Notes: generated by a model from the letters alone, not told the origin. DNA of 64,000 nucleotides from Alistipes sp. (GCA_017935185.1 JAGBIC010000024.1:1-64000), one strand, 5' to 3'. Counted from the first letter of the stretch, positions 7,817-17,817 are shown. Translations and numbers: made by a program.

Positions 7817-9607
7817 ATGAAATTTCTGCATATACTCACATCTTCATTCCTCATTTCAGGGCTCTTCTTCTGTTCATGCGACAAGGCTGTTCAAACCCCT
7901 GGCGACCCCACGCAATGGGTGGCTATTGACGATTTGGAACGAGAGATAGACCCCGACAACTACCCTACTGCACGCGAAGACAAACAGGTTGGAATATTCT
8001 ATTTCCTTTGGTTGGGATGCCATGGATACGACACCCCTGCCAACAATAACGACGTTGTCGCACCCACCGCAAACGACACTCAATCACCCTACAACAATCA
8101 GGCAGCCTACAATGCCTCGCCCGACAATCCCCATTTTGGCGGCGGAAGGGTTATGCACCACTGGAGCGAGCCATATTTCGGCTACTACCTCTCCAACGAC
8201 GAGTGGGTGATGCGCCGCCATGCCCAAATGTTGGCCACAGCCGGCGTTGATGTGATATTCTTTGATGTTACAAACAGTTTTACTTACCTTCCCATCGTCG
8301 AAAGGCTATGCAATGTATATGAGCAAATTCGTACCGAAGGTGGTAATACGCCACAAATAGCATTTATCCTAAACTCCAATCCCGGCCCAACGCTCGAAAA
8401 GTTGTATAATGAGTTCTACAAGCCCCAGCACCACCCCGATTTATGGTACTATTGGGATGGCAAGCCACTTATTTTAACACCCGAAGAGGCCGCCACCGAG
8501 GAACATAAAGCCTTTTTCACTATTCGCCGCACATGGTTTGCATCGCACAACGGAGAAGAGGGCAAATGGTTTGGCGATGGCCATAACAAATGGACATGGG
8601 CAGATTACTATCCCCAGCAGGCCGGATGGGCGGAATCTCCCGACAAACCCGAGCAGGTTTCGATATGTCCCGCAACACACCCTCACACCAATCACGGCCG
8701 CAGCCACGATGGTACACACCAACCCGAAAAGGCCGATTGGAGATCGGGTGAGGGTATCTATTTTGCCAAAGAGATAGAACGGGCTTTGGAGATTGACCCT
8801 CGATTTGTATTTATCACAGGATGGAACGAATGGACAGCCCAGCGACAGCTCTTTCCGCCTAACATGAGCTTTGCAAACAGTTATCAGAGAGATGGTTACA
8901 CAACTTTCTTTGTCGATCAGTTCAACGAAGAGTTTAGCCGTGATTTGGAGCCGACACGTGGCTCTTTTGGCGACAACTACTATTACCAGATGGTGGATTT
9001 CATTCGCCGCTACAAGGGTATTACGCCCATCACCACCCACTCAAAGCGACATACTCCCACAATAGACGGGAATTTCACCGATTGGAAACTAGGAGTGGCA
9101 GAATATAAAGATTATCGCGGCGACACTTCGCCCCGCGATGCCATCGGCTGGGGTCGTATAGGTCGTTATACAAACAACAGCGGGCGCAACGACATTATAT
9201 CTACGAAGGTGTGCTCCGGCAATGAAAAGATATATTTCATGGTAGAGTGTGCCGAGCCGATTACCACGCCGGAGGACTTTTGGATGACGCTATATCTCTC
9301 AACGGGTTCTGACAAAAATTGGGAGGGCTTTGACTACGCCATAAACCGCCATAAAGGGGCATTGGAACGCTCACAAGGAGGCTGGAACTGGGAAAAGATT
9401 GCCGACATAAAATACCATGTTACAGGCAATGCAATGGAGATGGAGATTCCCCTTAATCAGATAGGCATCACCTCGGCAGATAAATTTACCATAGATTTCA
9501 AGTGGGTAGACAACAGCTGCCGCACGGGAGATATAAAGGAGTGTATGGACAAGGGAGATTCAGCCCCCGATAGCAGATTTAAATACCGCTATCGATTTGC
9601 GAAATAA
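7817..9607 (+). CDS. lipoprotein, GH99/GH71-like domain plus CBM9-like domain
   Basis: The 596-residue product starts with a lipoprotein signal (LFFCSC, then Asp-Lys, which is common in Bacteroidales lipoproteins). The main domain carries short patterns recalling GH99/GH71 (alpha/beta)8 enzymes: IFYFLWLG near the start, MHHWSEPYFGYY, AGVDVIFFDVTN and a late GWNEW segment. The last 170 residues, from TIDGNFTDW onward, resemble a CBM9/DOMON-type sugar-binding domain. A role in cleaving host or dietary alpha-mannan-like glycans is inference from the fold resemblance. There is no SusC/SusD pair beside it, so it is not part of a visible polysaccharide utilisation locus. It is transcribed alone. 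Confidence 0.6.
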   Translation: MKFLHILTSSFLISGLFFCSCDKAVQTPGDPTQWVAIDDLEREIDPDNYPTAREDKQVGIFYFLWLGCHGYDTPANNNDVVAPTANDTQSPYNNQAAYNASPDNPHFGGGRVMHHWSEPYFGYYLSNDEWVMRRHAQMLATAGVDVIFFDVTNSFTYLPIVERLCNVYEQIRTEGGNTPQIAFILNSNPGPTLEKLYNEFYKPQHHPDLWYYWDGKPLILTPEEAATEEHKAFFTIRRTWFASHNGEEGKWFGDGHNKWTWADYYPQQAGWAESPDKPEQVSICPATHPHTNHGRSHDGTHQPEKADWRSGEGIYFAKEIERALEIDPRFVFITGWNEWTAQRQLFPPNMSFANSYQRDGYTTFFVDQFNEEFSRDLEPTRGSFGDNYYYQMVDFIRRYKGITPITTHSKRHTPTIDGNFTDWKLGVAEYKDYRGDTSPRDAIGWGRIGRYTNNSGRNDIISTKVCSGNEKIYFMVECAEPITTPEDFWMTLYLSTGSDKNWEGFDYAINRHKGALERSQGGWNWEKIADIKYHVTGNAMEMEIPLNQIGITSADKFTIDFKWVDNSCRTGDIKECMDKGDSAPDSRFKYRYRFAK

Positions 9608-9613
9608 CAAAAA

Positions 9614-9650
9614 AAATATGGCTGCACATATTCAAAATGCAGCCATATTT
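9614..9650. terminator. bidirectional intrinsic terminator between convergent genes
   Basis: AAATATGGCTGCA (9614-9626) and TGCAGCCATATTT (9638-9650) are a perfect 13-base inverted repeat with A/T runs on both sides. It serves the lipoprotein gene on the plus strand and the HAD gene on the minus strand. Confidence 0.8.
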
Positions 9651-9651
9651 A

Positions 9652-10263
9652 TTAAAACTCCAACTTATATATCTCTCGCAAATCCCTCTCCAACTGTTGC
9701 GCCGTGCTAAATCGCACAGCCTGCATGCCTACACTCTTTGCGCCACTCACATTATCGGCATTATCGTCAACAAATATAGATTCGACGGCCTCAAGAGAAT
9801 ATCGTTCCAGCAAGCACCTATATATCGCAGGATCAGGCTTCAGCAGATGCTCCTCGCCCGACACGACCATGCCGTCGAACTCCTTGAAAACCGAGTATTT
9901 ATCTCGGATAATCGGGAAAGTCTCGGCCGACCAATTAGTCAAGCCATAGATGCCATACCCCGCACGTTTCAAACGACGCAACACCTCGGCTGTACCATCA
10001 ATCTCACCGGCCATCATCTCCTCCCAACGGCTATGATAAATTGCGATAGCCTCGCTCCACTCGGGATATTGAGCCTGCAACTCGGCCACACCCTCAGCAA
10101 AGGGTTTGCCGCCATCCATCTGTAAGTTCCATGAATATAGGCAAATATTATCCAGAAACCATTGGCTCTTTACCTGATCGTTAAAATAGCGGTCATACAA
10201 ATAACGAGGATTCCAATCGACAAGGACTCCACCATAGTCGAAAACAACATTTTTTATCGACAT
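9652..10263 (-). CDS. HAD-superfamily hydrolase, YihX-like phosphatase
   Basis: The 203-residue product has the HAD motifs in order: DYGGVL with the nucleophile Asp, GLTNWS (motif II Thr), Lys in HLLKPDP (motif III) and FVDDNADN (motif IV). The arrangement resembles YihX-type sugar-phosphate phosphatases, but the substrate is unknown. I chose the ATG at 10263 because MSIKNVVFDYGG is the usual start of this family. An ATG at 10296 overlaps the upstream clcA stop by one base and would add 11 residues without family resemblance. Translational coupling makes it a real alternative. Confidence 0.85.
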   Translation of the reverse strand: MSIKNVVFDYGGVLVDWNPRYLYDRYFNDQVKSQWFLDNICLYSWNLQMDGGKPFAEGVAELQAQYPEWSEAIAIYHSRWEEMMAGEIDGTAEVLRRLKRAGYGIYGLTNWSAETFPIIRDKYSVFKEFDGMVVSGEEHLLKPDPAIYRCLLERYSLEAVESIFVDDNADNVSGAKSVGMQAVRFSTAQQLERDLREIYKLEF

Positions 10264-10295
10264 ATCATCTGTTTTTTTAAGACACACATTCTGCA

Positions 10296-12089
10296 TTATT
10301 GCGATATCTTAACTAACGCCTCACGATAAGCGTTTAGTATTCGCGATTTGGAAATAAATCCCAAATAACGATTATTCTTATCAACAACAGGAAGCATCCA
10401 TGTGTGATTGCTCTCGAAATGTGGGAGAATACTCTGAATCATCTCATGCTCGAGAATCTTATATGGCGGCTGTATCATATAATGGGTAATAGACCTACCC
10501 CACTTATCTCGTTTAAACATATCCTCTCGCAGATCATCAAGTTGCACCACTCCCAAAAGATGTCCAAAATTATCAATCACAGGGAAGATATTGCGACGTG
10601 CCGATGATATTATATGCACAATATCGCCCAAAGTCATATTCTCTTTAATACGAATGAAATCGGTCTCCATCAACTCTTCCAACTTCATAAAGACAAATGC
10701 CGACTGATCCTTATCATGGGTAAGCAGCTCACCACGCATACGCAACTGCTTGGTGTATATGGAGTCGCGATCGAGAGTATAATCCACAGCAAACGAGGTG
10801 GCCGCAACAATCATCAAAGGGATAAACAGATCATAGCCATTCGAGAGTTCCGCGATAAGGAATATCGAGGTCAACGGGGCTTTCATTACGCCAGCCATTA
10901 CACCCGCCATACCAACCAGCGAAAACGACACAACCGATATATCCCACTTGAAACACACATTGCAGACCAAAGCAACAATTGCACCCATAAATGCACCCAC
11001 AAACAGTGAAGGGGCAAATGTTCCTCCGACACCTCCCGAAGCGTTGGTTGTAGCCATGGCGACCACCTTGAAGAACATAATGGCGGTGACATAGACAATA
11101 GCAAGCCACTCGATATTGCTGAATCGGAAGAAGAGCGAGTTGTCAAACAAAGCCTTGACATTGCCATGCATAAGCGACGTCATACCCTCATAACCCTCGC
11201 CATAAAGTGGAGGGAAGATAAATATCAAAACGCCCAACACGACTCCGGCAAATGCCCATCGCTTGTACTGCGATGATATATTCTTTACGAATGAGCCAAC
11301 GATAGAGTTTATCGAGGTGAAGTAATACGACATAAAGCCGCAACACACACCCAGCAATACATACAACGGAATATGATTGATTATAAATCGGTCGGCTTCG
11401 CTCAGGGTTACGGCAATAATAGGATCGAATCCCCTAAAAATCAGTGCAGTCGTCGTAGCTGTCACCGAAGCAAGAATAAGCGGGAATACCGAGGCCGCTG
11501 TGATGTCGAGCATAAGAATCTCCAAAACGAATACCACACCGGTAATCGGTGCCTTGAAGATAGCTGCCACAGCTGCGCCTGCTCCACAACACAACATAAG
11601 GGTAAGCTCCTTGTAATTCAAGCGAGCCAATTTACCCACATTAGAGCCAATCGCTGCACCCGTAAGCACAATAGGCGCCTCAGGGCCAACCGAGCCACCA
11701 AAACCGATAGTGGTGGCACCTCCTACGATTGATGTCCAACAATTGTGAGCAGCAATGCGGGAATCTTTTCGGGACATGGCATACAACACTCGGGTAACAC
11801 CCTCCGAAATCTCATCCTTGACAATATATTTGACAAACAACGTTGCCAACACAATACCTATCACAGGATAAATCAAGTAAAGCACATGCGCCTTATCAAC
11901 GGGGAACCACGTAACGAGTGCAGCTCGCACACCATGCAGCAACATTTCAAAGAAGCATGTACCCAAACCGGCAAACAACCCGACAAGCACAGCCAGCAAT
12001 GCCAACATCTGACGTTCGCTCAAACGCCCCCCAAGACGCTGAATCTTATCGAGCGCCCACTGTGCTACACGTTGCTTGAAATCTGCCAT
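10296..12089 (-). CDS. clcA: CLC chloride channel/transporter with CBS pair
   Basis: CLC proteins move chloride or other anions, often in exchange for protons. The 597-residue product has about ten membrane helices, the glutamate-gate segment GPEAP (135-139), and a GGTFAPSLF segment matching the GxFxP selectivity motif. A cytoplasmic tail from about residue 455 holds two CBS domains (MEEL-like start, then NIFPVIDNFGHLLGVV and WMLPVVDKNNRYLGFI), which usually bind adenine nucleotides and regulate gating. The stop overlaps the upstream possible start of the HAD gene. Transported ion and direction cannot be read from sequence. Confidence 0.9.
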   Translation of the reverse strand: MADFKQRVAQWALDKIQRLGGRLSERQMLALLAVLVGLFAGLGTCFFEMLLHGVRAALVTWFPVDKAHVLYLIYPVIGIVLATLFVKYIVKDEISEGVTRVLYAMSRKDSRIAAHNCWTSIVGGATTIGFGGSVGPEAPIVLTGAAIGSNVGKLARLNYKELTLMLCCGAGAAVAAIFKAPITGVVFVLEILMLDITAASVFPLILASVTATTTALIFRGFDPIIAVTLSEADRFIINHIPLYVLLGVCCGFMSYYFTSINSIVGSFVKNISSQYKRWAFAGVVLGVLIFIFPPLYGEGYEGMTSLMHGNVKALFDNSLFFRFSNIEWLAIVYVTAIMFFKVVAMATTNASGGVGGTFAPSLFVGAFMGAIVALVCNVCFKWDISVVSFSLVGMAGVMAGVMKAPLTSIFLIAELSNGYDLFIPLMIVAATSFAVDYTLDRDSIYTKQLRMRGELLTHDKDQSAFVFMKLEELMETDFIRIKENMTLGDIVHIISSARRNIFPVIDNFGHLLGVVQLDDLREDMFKRDKWGRSITHYMIQPPYKILEHEMIQSILPHFESNHTWMLPVVDKNNRYLGFISKSRILNAYREALVKISQ

Positions 12090-12118
12090 AAAAAACGCTA
12101 CCGCAACCGAATGTTATA

Positions 12119-13210
12119 CTATTTTGCTGCCTTATACATCTCCGACTGCTTACGGATTAAATCCATATCATCGAAGTAGTTGATTTTCATTGAATTTCTA
12201 ACCATATTCAAGGTCTCGGCAGCCTCGGCACGTGCTACCTCACAACCCTTCTTCAATATATCGTATACACCCTCGATATCCTGCTCATACTCCTTACGAC
12301 GAGCACGAATAGGTTCCAACATCTCCTGCAAAACCGCATAAAGGAATTTCTTAACCTTCACATCACCCAAGCCACCACTCTTATAGTGAGCCTTCAACTC
12401 ATCAAGCGATGCATAATCGGGCAAAAACTGTGCAAAATGGTCGGGAGTTGAGAACGCATCGAGATAAGTGAATACACAATTGCCCTCGATGGATCCCGGA
12501 TCCTCAACTCGAATATGGTTGGGATCGGTATACATGCTCATCACCTTCTTGCGCAAATCCTCGGCAGAATCCGACAGATAGATACAGTTACCGAGTGATT
12601 TCGACATCTTTGCCTTACCATCTGTTCCCGGCAGACGCTGGCAAACACAATTTGAGGGCAACAAAATCTCGGGCTCCACCAATGTAGGGCCATAGATAGA
12701 ATTAAACTTATGCACAATCTCGCGAGTCTGCTCAATCATAGGCTCCTGATCCGCTCCGGCGGGAACTGTTGTAGCTCGGAACGCTGTGATATCGGATGCC
12801 TGCGAAATGGGATAAGTGTAAAAACCAACAGGAATTGACTTGCCAAACTCACGCATCACAATCTCGCTCTTCACTGTCGGATTACGCTCCAAACGGGCAA
12901 CGGTCACCAGATTCATATAATAGAATGCCAACTCGGTGAGCTCCGGCACCATACTCTGAATAAATATTGTAGATTTTGCAGGGTCAATACCGCACGAAAG
13001 GTAATCGAGTGCCACCTCGATAATGTTTTGACGCACCTTTTCGGGATTATCGGCATTATCGGTAAGTGCCTGCGCATCTGCAATCATAATAAATATCTTC
13101 TCGAATTCACCCGAGTTTTGCAACTGAACACGCTGACACAATGAACCTACAAAGTGACCCAAATGAAGTTTTCCGGTGGGGCGATCGCCCGTAAGAATAA
13201 TTTTTCCCAT
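12119..13210 (-). CDS. trpS: tryptophan--tRNA ligase
   Basis: TrpS charges tRNA-Trp. The 363-residue class I synthetase starts at the conserved GDRPTGKLHLGH block, with the HIGH-type motif HLGH at about residues 16-19, and has the second signature KMSKS in GKAKMSKSLGN at about 203. The slightly long length for TrpS is consistent with Bacteroidetes forms. It has its own promoter, divergent from oxyR, and is followed 29 bases later by clcA on the same strand. Confidence 0.95.
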   Translation of the reverse strand: MGKIILTGDRPTGKLHLGHFVGSLCQRVQLQNSGEFEKIFIMIADAQALTDNADNPEKVRQNIIEVALDYLSCGIDPAKSTIFIQSMVPELTELAFYYMNLVTVARLERNPTVKSEIVMREFGKSIPVGFYTYPISQASDITAFRATTVPAGADQEPMIEQTREIVHKFNSIYGPTLVEPEILLPSNCVCQRLPGTDGKAKMSKSLGNCIYLSDSAEDLRKKVMSMYTDPNHIRVEDPGSIEGNCVFTYLDAFSTPDHFAQFLPDYASLDELKAHYKSGGLGDVKVKKFLYAVLQEMLEPIRARRKEYEQDIEGVYDILKKGCEVARAEAAETLNMVRNSMKINYFDDMDLIRKQSEMYKAAK

Positions 13211-13291
13211 TTTAATATAGTTTCTATTTCTTATTTATTTCACGAAGAATCCTAACATTAGCATAATTAGCATCATAATAGGAATTAGTCA

Positions 13292-13321
13292 CAAAAGTAC
13301 TAATTTATCGAAGATGAGCAA
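13292..13321 (-). promoter_or_regulatory. promoter for trpS
   Basis: On the minus strand TACTTTTG (13299 to 13292) is a -7 match, and TTG at 13321-13319 lies 19 bases upstream. The leader is about 75 bases and AT-rich. No attenuator peptide or T-box-like structure was seen in it. Confidence 0.55.
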
Positions 13322-13327
13322 AAAAAA

Positions 13328-13357
13328 TTGCATCTATAATTTTTTTTTATAATTTTG
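13328..13357 (+). promoter_or_regulatory. promoter for oxyR
   Basis: TAATTTTG at 13350-13357 matches the -7 element, and TTG at 13328-13330 lies 19 bases upstream. It sits only 7 bases from the trpS -33 element on the other strand, so the two promoters are back to back. Confidence 0.55.
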
Positions 13358-13417
13358 TATAATGAAATTGGCGCTTAACCTATGCCGATTATTTATTTTG
13401 AAAAACAACCTACAAGT

Positions 13418-14323
13418 ATGACCATTATTCAATTACAGTATCTTATCGAAGTTGCCAACTGCGGTAGCTTCTCGGCTGCATCCGAACATTGTTTTGTCAC
13501 GCAGCCCTCGCTTTCTATGCAGATTAAAGCTCTTGAAGAGGAGTTAGGCGTTATTTTGCTTGATCGTTCAAAAAAACCCGTTATTCCAACCGAAGCCGGA
13601 GCAGTTGTCATTGCACAAGCCCAAGAGACCCTGAAGGCATACAACACAATTCGCGAGTCGGTGGCCGAAATGAAAGGCGAAACAGCAGGAAAATTACGAT
13701 TGGGTGTAATTCCCACCATTGCCCCTTACCTGCTCCACAAATTCATCCCCGACTTTGTGAAACGTTATCCGCGCGTAGAGCTGGAAATCCGCGAGATGGT
13801 CACTGCCGACATCGTTGATGCGCTACGACGCGACAAAATTGATGCAGCTCTTGTAGCCAGCGGAACATGTGGCGAAGGTATCATCGAGCGAGATCTTTTC
13901 AGCGACCGTTTTTATGCTTATGTATCACCCTCAAACCCATTGTTCGAGCGTTCCAATATCCGCATCGAAGATATTGACCTTAAGGATCTTATACTTTTGA
14001 GTCAAGGCAACTGTATGCGTGACCAGATTATTGAACTGTGCCATGCTCGACGCGAAGTCCCCTCACACTACTATTTTGAATCGGGATCTCTCGACACTTT
14101 GATGCGAATCGTGGATTGCACCTCTTGCATGACAATCATTCCCGAAATGGCTTTGGAATATGTACCCGCAGCACGCAAACGTCAGATTAAGACGCTTGCA
14201 AAAAATGCCACTTCACGCCGTATTGCCATCGCCATACGCCGCACATATGTCAAAAATTCTATCATAAATGCATTAGAGCATACCATTCTCGACAAAATCA
14301 GCGTCGAGCTGGCTGCGAAATAG
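13418..14323 (+). CDS. oxyR: hydrogen peroxide-sensing LysR-type regulator OxyR
   Basis: OxyR activates peroxide defence genes when an intramolecular disulfide forms. The 301-residue protein has an N-terminal winged helix (MTIIQLQYLIEV, then TQPSLSMQIKALEEELG) and a LysR effector domain. Cysteines fall at residues 199 and 208 in GNCMRDQIIELC, exactly the positions and spacing of the redox pair of E. coli OxyR. The ATG at 13418 gives the normal LysR N-terminus; the ATG at 13382 would add 12 unrelated residues. No peroxidase gene is adjacent, so its targets lie elsewhere. Confidence 0.93.
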   Translation: MTIIQLQYLIEVANCGSFSAASEHCFVTQPSLSMQIKALEEELGVILLDRSKKPVIPTEAGAVVIAQAQETLKAYNTIRESVAEMKGETAGKLRLGVIPTIAPYLLHKFIPDFVKRYPRVELEIREMVTADIVDALRRDKIDAALVASGTCGEGIIERDLFSDRFYAYVSPSNPLFERSNIRIEDIDLKDLILLSQGNCMRDQIIELCHARREVPSHYYFESGSLDTLMRIVDCTSCMTIIPEMALEYVPAARKRQIKTLAKNATSRRIAIAIRRTYVKNSIINALEHTILDKISVELAAK

Positions 14324-14371
14324 ATATCATGCCTACGCAGGGCCATTGATAGAAGTTTTTGAAGAAATTTT

Positions 14372-14417
14372 ATGCGATATTGTGTATTCCAAAGTTTTTT
14401 TGGGCACAATATCGCAT
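14372..14417. terminator. long perfect inverted repeat, probable oxyR terminator
   Basis: ATGCGATATTGTG (14372-14384) and CACAATATCGCAT (14405-14417) are a perfect 13-base inverted repeat. The loop can pair again (CCAAA with TTTGG). A short T-rich stretch follows. It starts 49 bases after the oxyR stop. A terminator is the simplest reading, but the T run is weak, so a protein-binding palindrome is possible. The rest of 14,324-14,558 holds the rsfS promoter and a small CTTCCC/GGGAAG hairpin at 14531-14545 in the leader. Confidence 0.5.
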
Positions 14418-14478
14418 TTTATATACCCATACAACACAAACTCGCCCCGATTTATTTCGCAGTCTCACAAAAAAAATA

Positions 14479-14486
14479 TATCTTTG
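14479..14486 (+). promoter_or_regulatory. -7 element for the rsfS-ftsH operon
   Basis: TATCTTTG matches TAnnTTTG and is followed by CAAAG. It implies a leader of about 65 bases before the rsfS ATG at 14559, containing the palindrome TGCATATGCA and a small GC hairpin just before the start codon. Confidence 0.5.
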
Positions 14487-14558
14487 CAAAGTTATGTGCA
14501 TATGCATTTACAATAAATTAAAAACTACGTCTTCCCGAAGGGAAGGAATTTTAAATTT

Positions 14559-14909
14559 ATGGAAAATTTGATTGAAACCATAGTTACCGCAATTCAAGAC
14601 AAAAAAGGTAAGAATATTGCATCATTGGATTTGACCGGCTTTGATGGAGCCATTTGCTCACATTTTGTAGTATGTAACGCCGACTCAACAGCCCAAGTAG
14701 CAGCTATTGCCGACGGCATTGAGAAAGATATGCTTGAGAAATTGGGAGAAAAGGTATGGCGCATTGAGGGTCAACAGAATGCTTTTTGGATCGCCATGGA
14801 TTATGTTGATGTAGTAGTACACATATTCCAAACAGAACTTCGTGATTTTTACAAACTCGAAGAGCTCTGGGCCGATGCCCCAATCAAGCATTACGAATAT
14901 GAATTGTAA
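14559..14909 (+). CDS. rsfS: ribosome silencing factor
   Basis: RsfS binds L14 and blocks subunit joining when nutrients are short. The 116-residue product shows the family segments DLTGFDGAICSHFVVC, STAQVAAIAD and the C-terminal DYVDVVVHIFQTELRDFYKLEELWAD (here split across the last 45 residues). Length is normal. It is the first gene of an operon with ftsH, cdsA and psd, an order common in Bacteroidetes. Confidence 0.92.
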   Translation: MENLIETIVTAIQDKKGKNIASLDLTGFDGAICSHFVVCNADSTAQVAAIADGIEKDMLEKLGEKVWRIEGQQNAFWIAMDYVDVVVHIFQTELRDFYKLEELWADAPIKHYEYEL

Positions 14910-14934
14910 TTTTCAGACATTGTTTGAGTAATTT

Positions 14935-16938
14935 ATGGCTAAAAAAACTAAAAAGAAAGATAATTTCAATATGAATATCAGATTCAATTTCATGTGGGTC
15001 TGGGCATTCATCATAGGTTGTATTCTGGCCTACTCTTTTTTTGGAGAGGGCCGAGCAACCCCCATTTCGAGTGATTGGAATACAGTCGAATCGCTCATTC
15101 GCAATGGCGAAGTGGAGCGCATTAAGGTGCTGAATAAAAATACGGCACAAGTATTCCTCACCGATGAGGCTATCGAAAAATACCGTAACGGTGACGACAA
15201 TAGCGAATTCAAAAAAATCCCCGAGCATGGCGAACAACTTATTTTCACCATTGGTTCGGTAGATATTCTCGACCGCGATGTAAAACAGGCTGTCACCGAC
15301 TCCCAAATAGAGGGCAACCCCGTTGCTATCGAATATTTCAACGAAACTACGGGTTGGGGCGATATTTTGCTCAATATCCTCCCATGGGTATTTATTATCG
15401 GCATTTGGTTCTTCCTTATCCGCAGCATGTCGCGCGGCGGGGGTGCAGGGGGCAATATCATGAATGTGGGCAAAGCTCGCACACAGGAGTTTGACAAAGA
15501 CAACCCCACAAAACGAGTTACATTTAAAGATGTGGCAGGACTCACCGAGGCCAAGGTCGAGATTATGGAGATTGTGGATTTTCTGCGTAAGGCTGACAAA
15601 TATCGCGAATTGGGTGCAAAAATTCCCAAAGGAGCTCTGCTTGTAGGCCCTCCGGGAACAGGTAAAACCCTATTGGCCAAAGCTGTTGCCGGCGAAGCGA
15701 ATGTTCCTTTCCTATCAATTTCAGGCTCCGACTTTGTTGAGATGTTTGTCGGTGTAGGTGCTTCACGAGTTCGTGACCTGTTTGAGCAGGCCAAGCAGAA
15801 AGCACCATGTATTGTCTTCATTGACGAGATTGACGCCATAGGCCGTGCCCGCGGAAAAAATGCAGGTTTCTCGGGTAATGATGAACGTGAGAACACTCTC
15901 AACCAGTTGCTTACCGAGATGGATGGTTTCCAGACCAACGCCGGTGTGATTGTACTTGCAGCCACCAACCGAGCCGACATTCTCGACAAGGCATTGATGC
16001 GCGCAGGGCGTTTCGACCGCCAGATAGATGTAGGTCTGCCCGACGCCAAGGAGCGTGAAGAGATTTTTGCTGTACACATGCGTAACCTGAAACTTGACAA
16101 AGAGATTGACCGCATGTTTTTGGCAAAGCAGACCCCCGGGTTCTCTGGTGCGGACATCGCCAACGTATGCAACGAAGCGGCTCTAATTGCTGCCCGCAAC
16201 AATAAAAAGCAGATTGAGCGCGAAGACTTCACCGCAGCCATTGACCGCATTGTGGGTGGCTTGGAGAAGCGCCATAAGGTTATGTCACAGGAGGAGCGTC
16301 GTGCAACAGCCATTCACGAGGCCGGGCACGCCACTGTGATGTGGATGCTCAAAGAGTGTGACCCCGTATTGAAGGTTACAATTATACCTCGTGGCAACAG
16401 CCTGGGTGCCACATGGTCGGTACCGGACGAAGAGCGCGTGCATGTAACAAATGCCGCTTTGGAGGACCGTTTGGCAGGTATGCTGGGCGGCAGAATTGCC
16501 GAAGAGGTAAACTACGGCACATTAGGGGCAGGCGCTTTGAGTGATTTGGAGCGAGCCACAAAGACTACATATGCCATGGTTGCCTTCTACGGAATGAGCA
16601 AGAAAGTTGGCCCTATAAGCTATTACGATTCAAGTGGCACTCGCGACACCTTCACCAAGCCATATAGCGAGCATATGGCAACCGAAATCGACACCGAGGT
16701 GCGTCGCATTTTGGACGAGGCGTATACCCGTGCCCGCCAGATTATCGAGCAGAATAATGACAAGATAAACGCTATGGCCGACCTCCTGCTTGAGAAGGAG
16801 ACAATTTACGCCGAGGATATTGTAGGCATTTTGGGTGAATCGGCACAAAGCAAACAAAACGCAAACAAGGAGGCAAAAGAGGCACCGGCAGAGCCTCAAG
16901 ATAAAGAGGCTATGGAAGGAGTAGCTGTTGCCGAATAA
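14935..16938 (+). CDS. ftsH: ATP-dependent zinc metalloprotease FtsH
   Basis: FtsH degrades damaged or unassembled membrane proteins and some regulators as a membrane-bound hexamer. The 667-residue product has two N-terminal membrane segments (about 20-37 and 140-160) flanking a periplasmic domain. Then come Walker A GPPGTGKT (238-245), Walker [10 protein letters not shown], the second region of homology with [10 protein letters not shown], and the zinc motif HEAGH (461-465) with a later Asp in SDLERATK as third ligand. All catalytic residues are present. The acidic, Glu/Ala-rich tail of about 25 residues is variable in the family. The gap from rsfS is 25 bases. Confidence 0.96.
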   Translation: MAKKTKKKDNFNMNIRFNFMWVWAFIIGCILAYSFFGEGRATPISSDWNTVESLIRNGEVERIKVLNKNTAQVFLTDEAIEKYRNGDDNSEFKKIPEHGEQLIFTIGSVDILDRDVKQAVTDSQIEGNPVAIEYFNETTGWGDILLNILPWVFIIGIWFFLIRSMSRGGGAGGNIMNVGKARTQEFDKDNPTKRVTFKDVAGLTEAKVEIMEIVDFLRKADKYRELGAKIPKGALLVGPPGTGKTLLAKAVAGEANVPFLSISGSDFVEMFVGVGASRVRDLFEQAKQKAPCIVFIDEIDAIGRARGKNAGFSGNDERENTLNQLLTEMDGFQTNAGVIVLAATNRADILDKALMRAGRFDRQIDVGLPDAKEREEIFAVHMRNLKLDKEIDRMFLAKQTPGFSGADIANVCNEAALIAARNNKKQIEREDFTAAIDRIVGGLEKRHKVMSQEERRATAIHEAGHATVMWMLKECDPVLKVTIIPRGNSLGATWSVPDEERVHVTNAALEDRLAGMLGGRIAEEVNYGTLGAGALSDLERATKTTYAMVAFYGMSKKVGPISYYDSSGTRDTFTKPYSEHMATEIDTEVRRILDEAYTRARQIIEQNNDKINAMADLLLEKETIYAEDIVGILGESAQSKQNANKEAKEAPAEPQDKEAMEGVAVAE

Positions 16939-16953
16939 CAGAATCCAAACGAC

Positions 16954-17817
16954 ATGAGTGATAAATTAAAGAATTTCATCATCCGAACATTGAGTGGTCT
17001 AGTAATGCTGATCGTGTTACTCGGCTCGATACTTGCATCGCAATGGAGTTTTGCCGCTCTGATGGGAGTTATAGCTATTGGCGGTATGTGGGAGTTTTAC
17101 AACCTCTCAGAGAAGGCAGGCTACACTCCGATGAAGTTGCTCGGAATATTTTTGGGGTTGGTTATCTTCTGCATCAACCTCTCAATAATGCTCTTTTTGG
17201 ACACAAAGACCGACAGCGCAGGCACAATGCTAATAATTGCTTCTTTGGGGACACTGATCGCAGTCATTCCGCTAATGTGCATCTGCGAGCTCTACCGCAA
17301 GAGCTCCACACCGATAGCCAATATCGCCTCATCACTTATGGGTGCATTTTATGTAGCTCTGCCTATGTCGCTGCTACTTGTAATCCCCATGTTGCTTGGC
17401 AATGGCGTGTGGAACCCATGGATAGTAATATTCTATATTTTTATAATTTGGGCCAACGATGTTTTTGCCTATTTATTTGGTATTACTTTGGGTCGACACC
17501 GACTCTTCGAGCGCATATCGCCAAAAAAATCATGGGAAGGATTCTTTGGCGGAATACTGGGTGCTATCGCCATGGGATATGTTGCAGCCACAATTCTTGA
17601 GGTAAACACCATAGCATGGATGGGTCTTGCTCTGGTTGCTGCCCTCGCCGGAGTATTCGGAGATTTGGTAGAGTCACTCTTCAAGCGCTCGGTAGATATC
17701 AAGGATTCAGGAAATATCATTCCGGGGCACGGCGGCTGGCTGGATCGCTTTGATGCACTGATTATGTCAGCACCGTTTGTTTTCATTTACGCCTGCATAT
17801 ACGCATTTATATTTTAA
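16954..17817 (+). CDS. cdsA: phosphatidate cytidylyltransferase
   Basis: CdsA makes CDP-diacylglycerol, the precursor of phosphatidylethanolamine and other phospholipids. The 287-residue product has about eight membrane helices and the C-terminal family signature (SPKKSWEGFFGG, GDLVESLFKRSVDIKDSG, PGHGGWLDRFDAL). It starts 15 bases after ftsH, and psd follows, so two steps of phospholipid synthesis are cotranscribed. Confidence 0.95.
   Translation: MSDKLKNFIIRTLSGLVMLIVLLGSILASQWSFAALMGVIAIGGMWEFYNLSEKAGYTPMKLLGIFLGLVIFCINLSIMLFLDTKTDSAGTMLIIASLGTLIAVIPLMCICELYRKSSTPIANIASSLMGAFYVALPMSLLLVIPMLLGNGVWNPWIVIFYIFIIWANDVFAYLFGITLGRHRLFERISPKKSWEGFFGGILGAIAMGYVAATILEVNTIAWMGLALVAALAGVFGDLVESLFKRSVDIKDSGNIIPGHGGWLDRFDALIMSAPFVFIYACIYAFIF

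Noticed and set aside
8474..9040. Open frame antisense to the 7,817 lipoprotein gene
   Set aside because: It is opposite a coding region with a clear promoter and signal peptide, and its translation shows no recognisable domain.
15030..16313. Long open frame antisense to ftsH (427 codons)
   Set aside because: It lies wholly opposite a conserved ftsH with all catalytic motifs, and its translation shows no family features. It is a by-product of codon bias.
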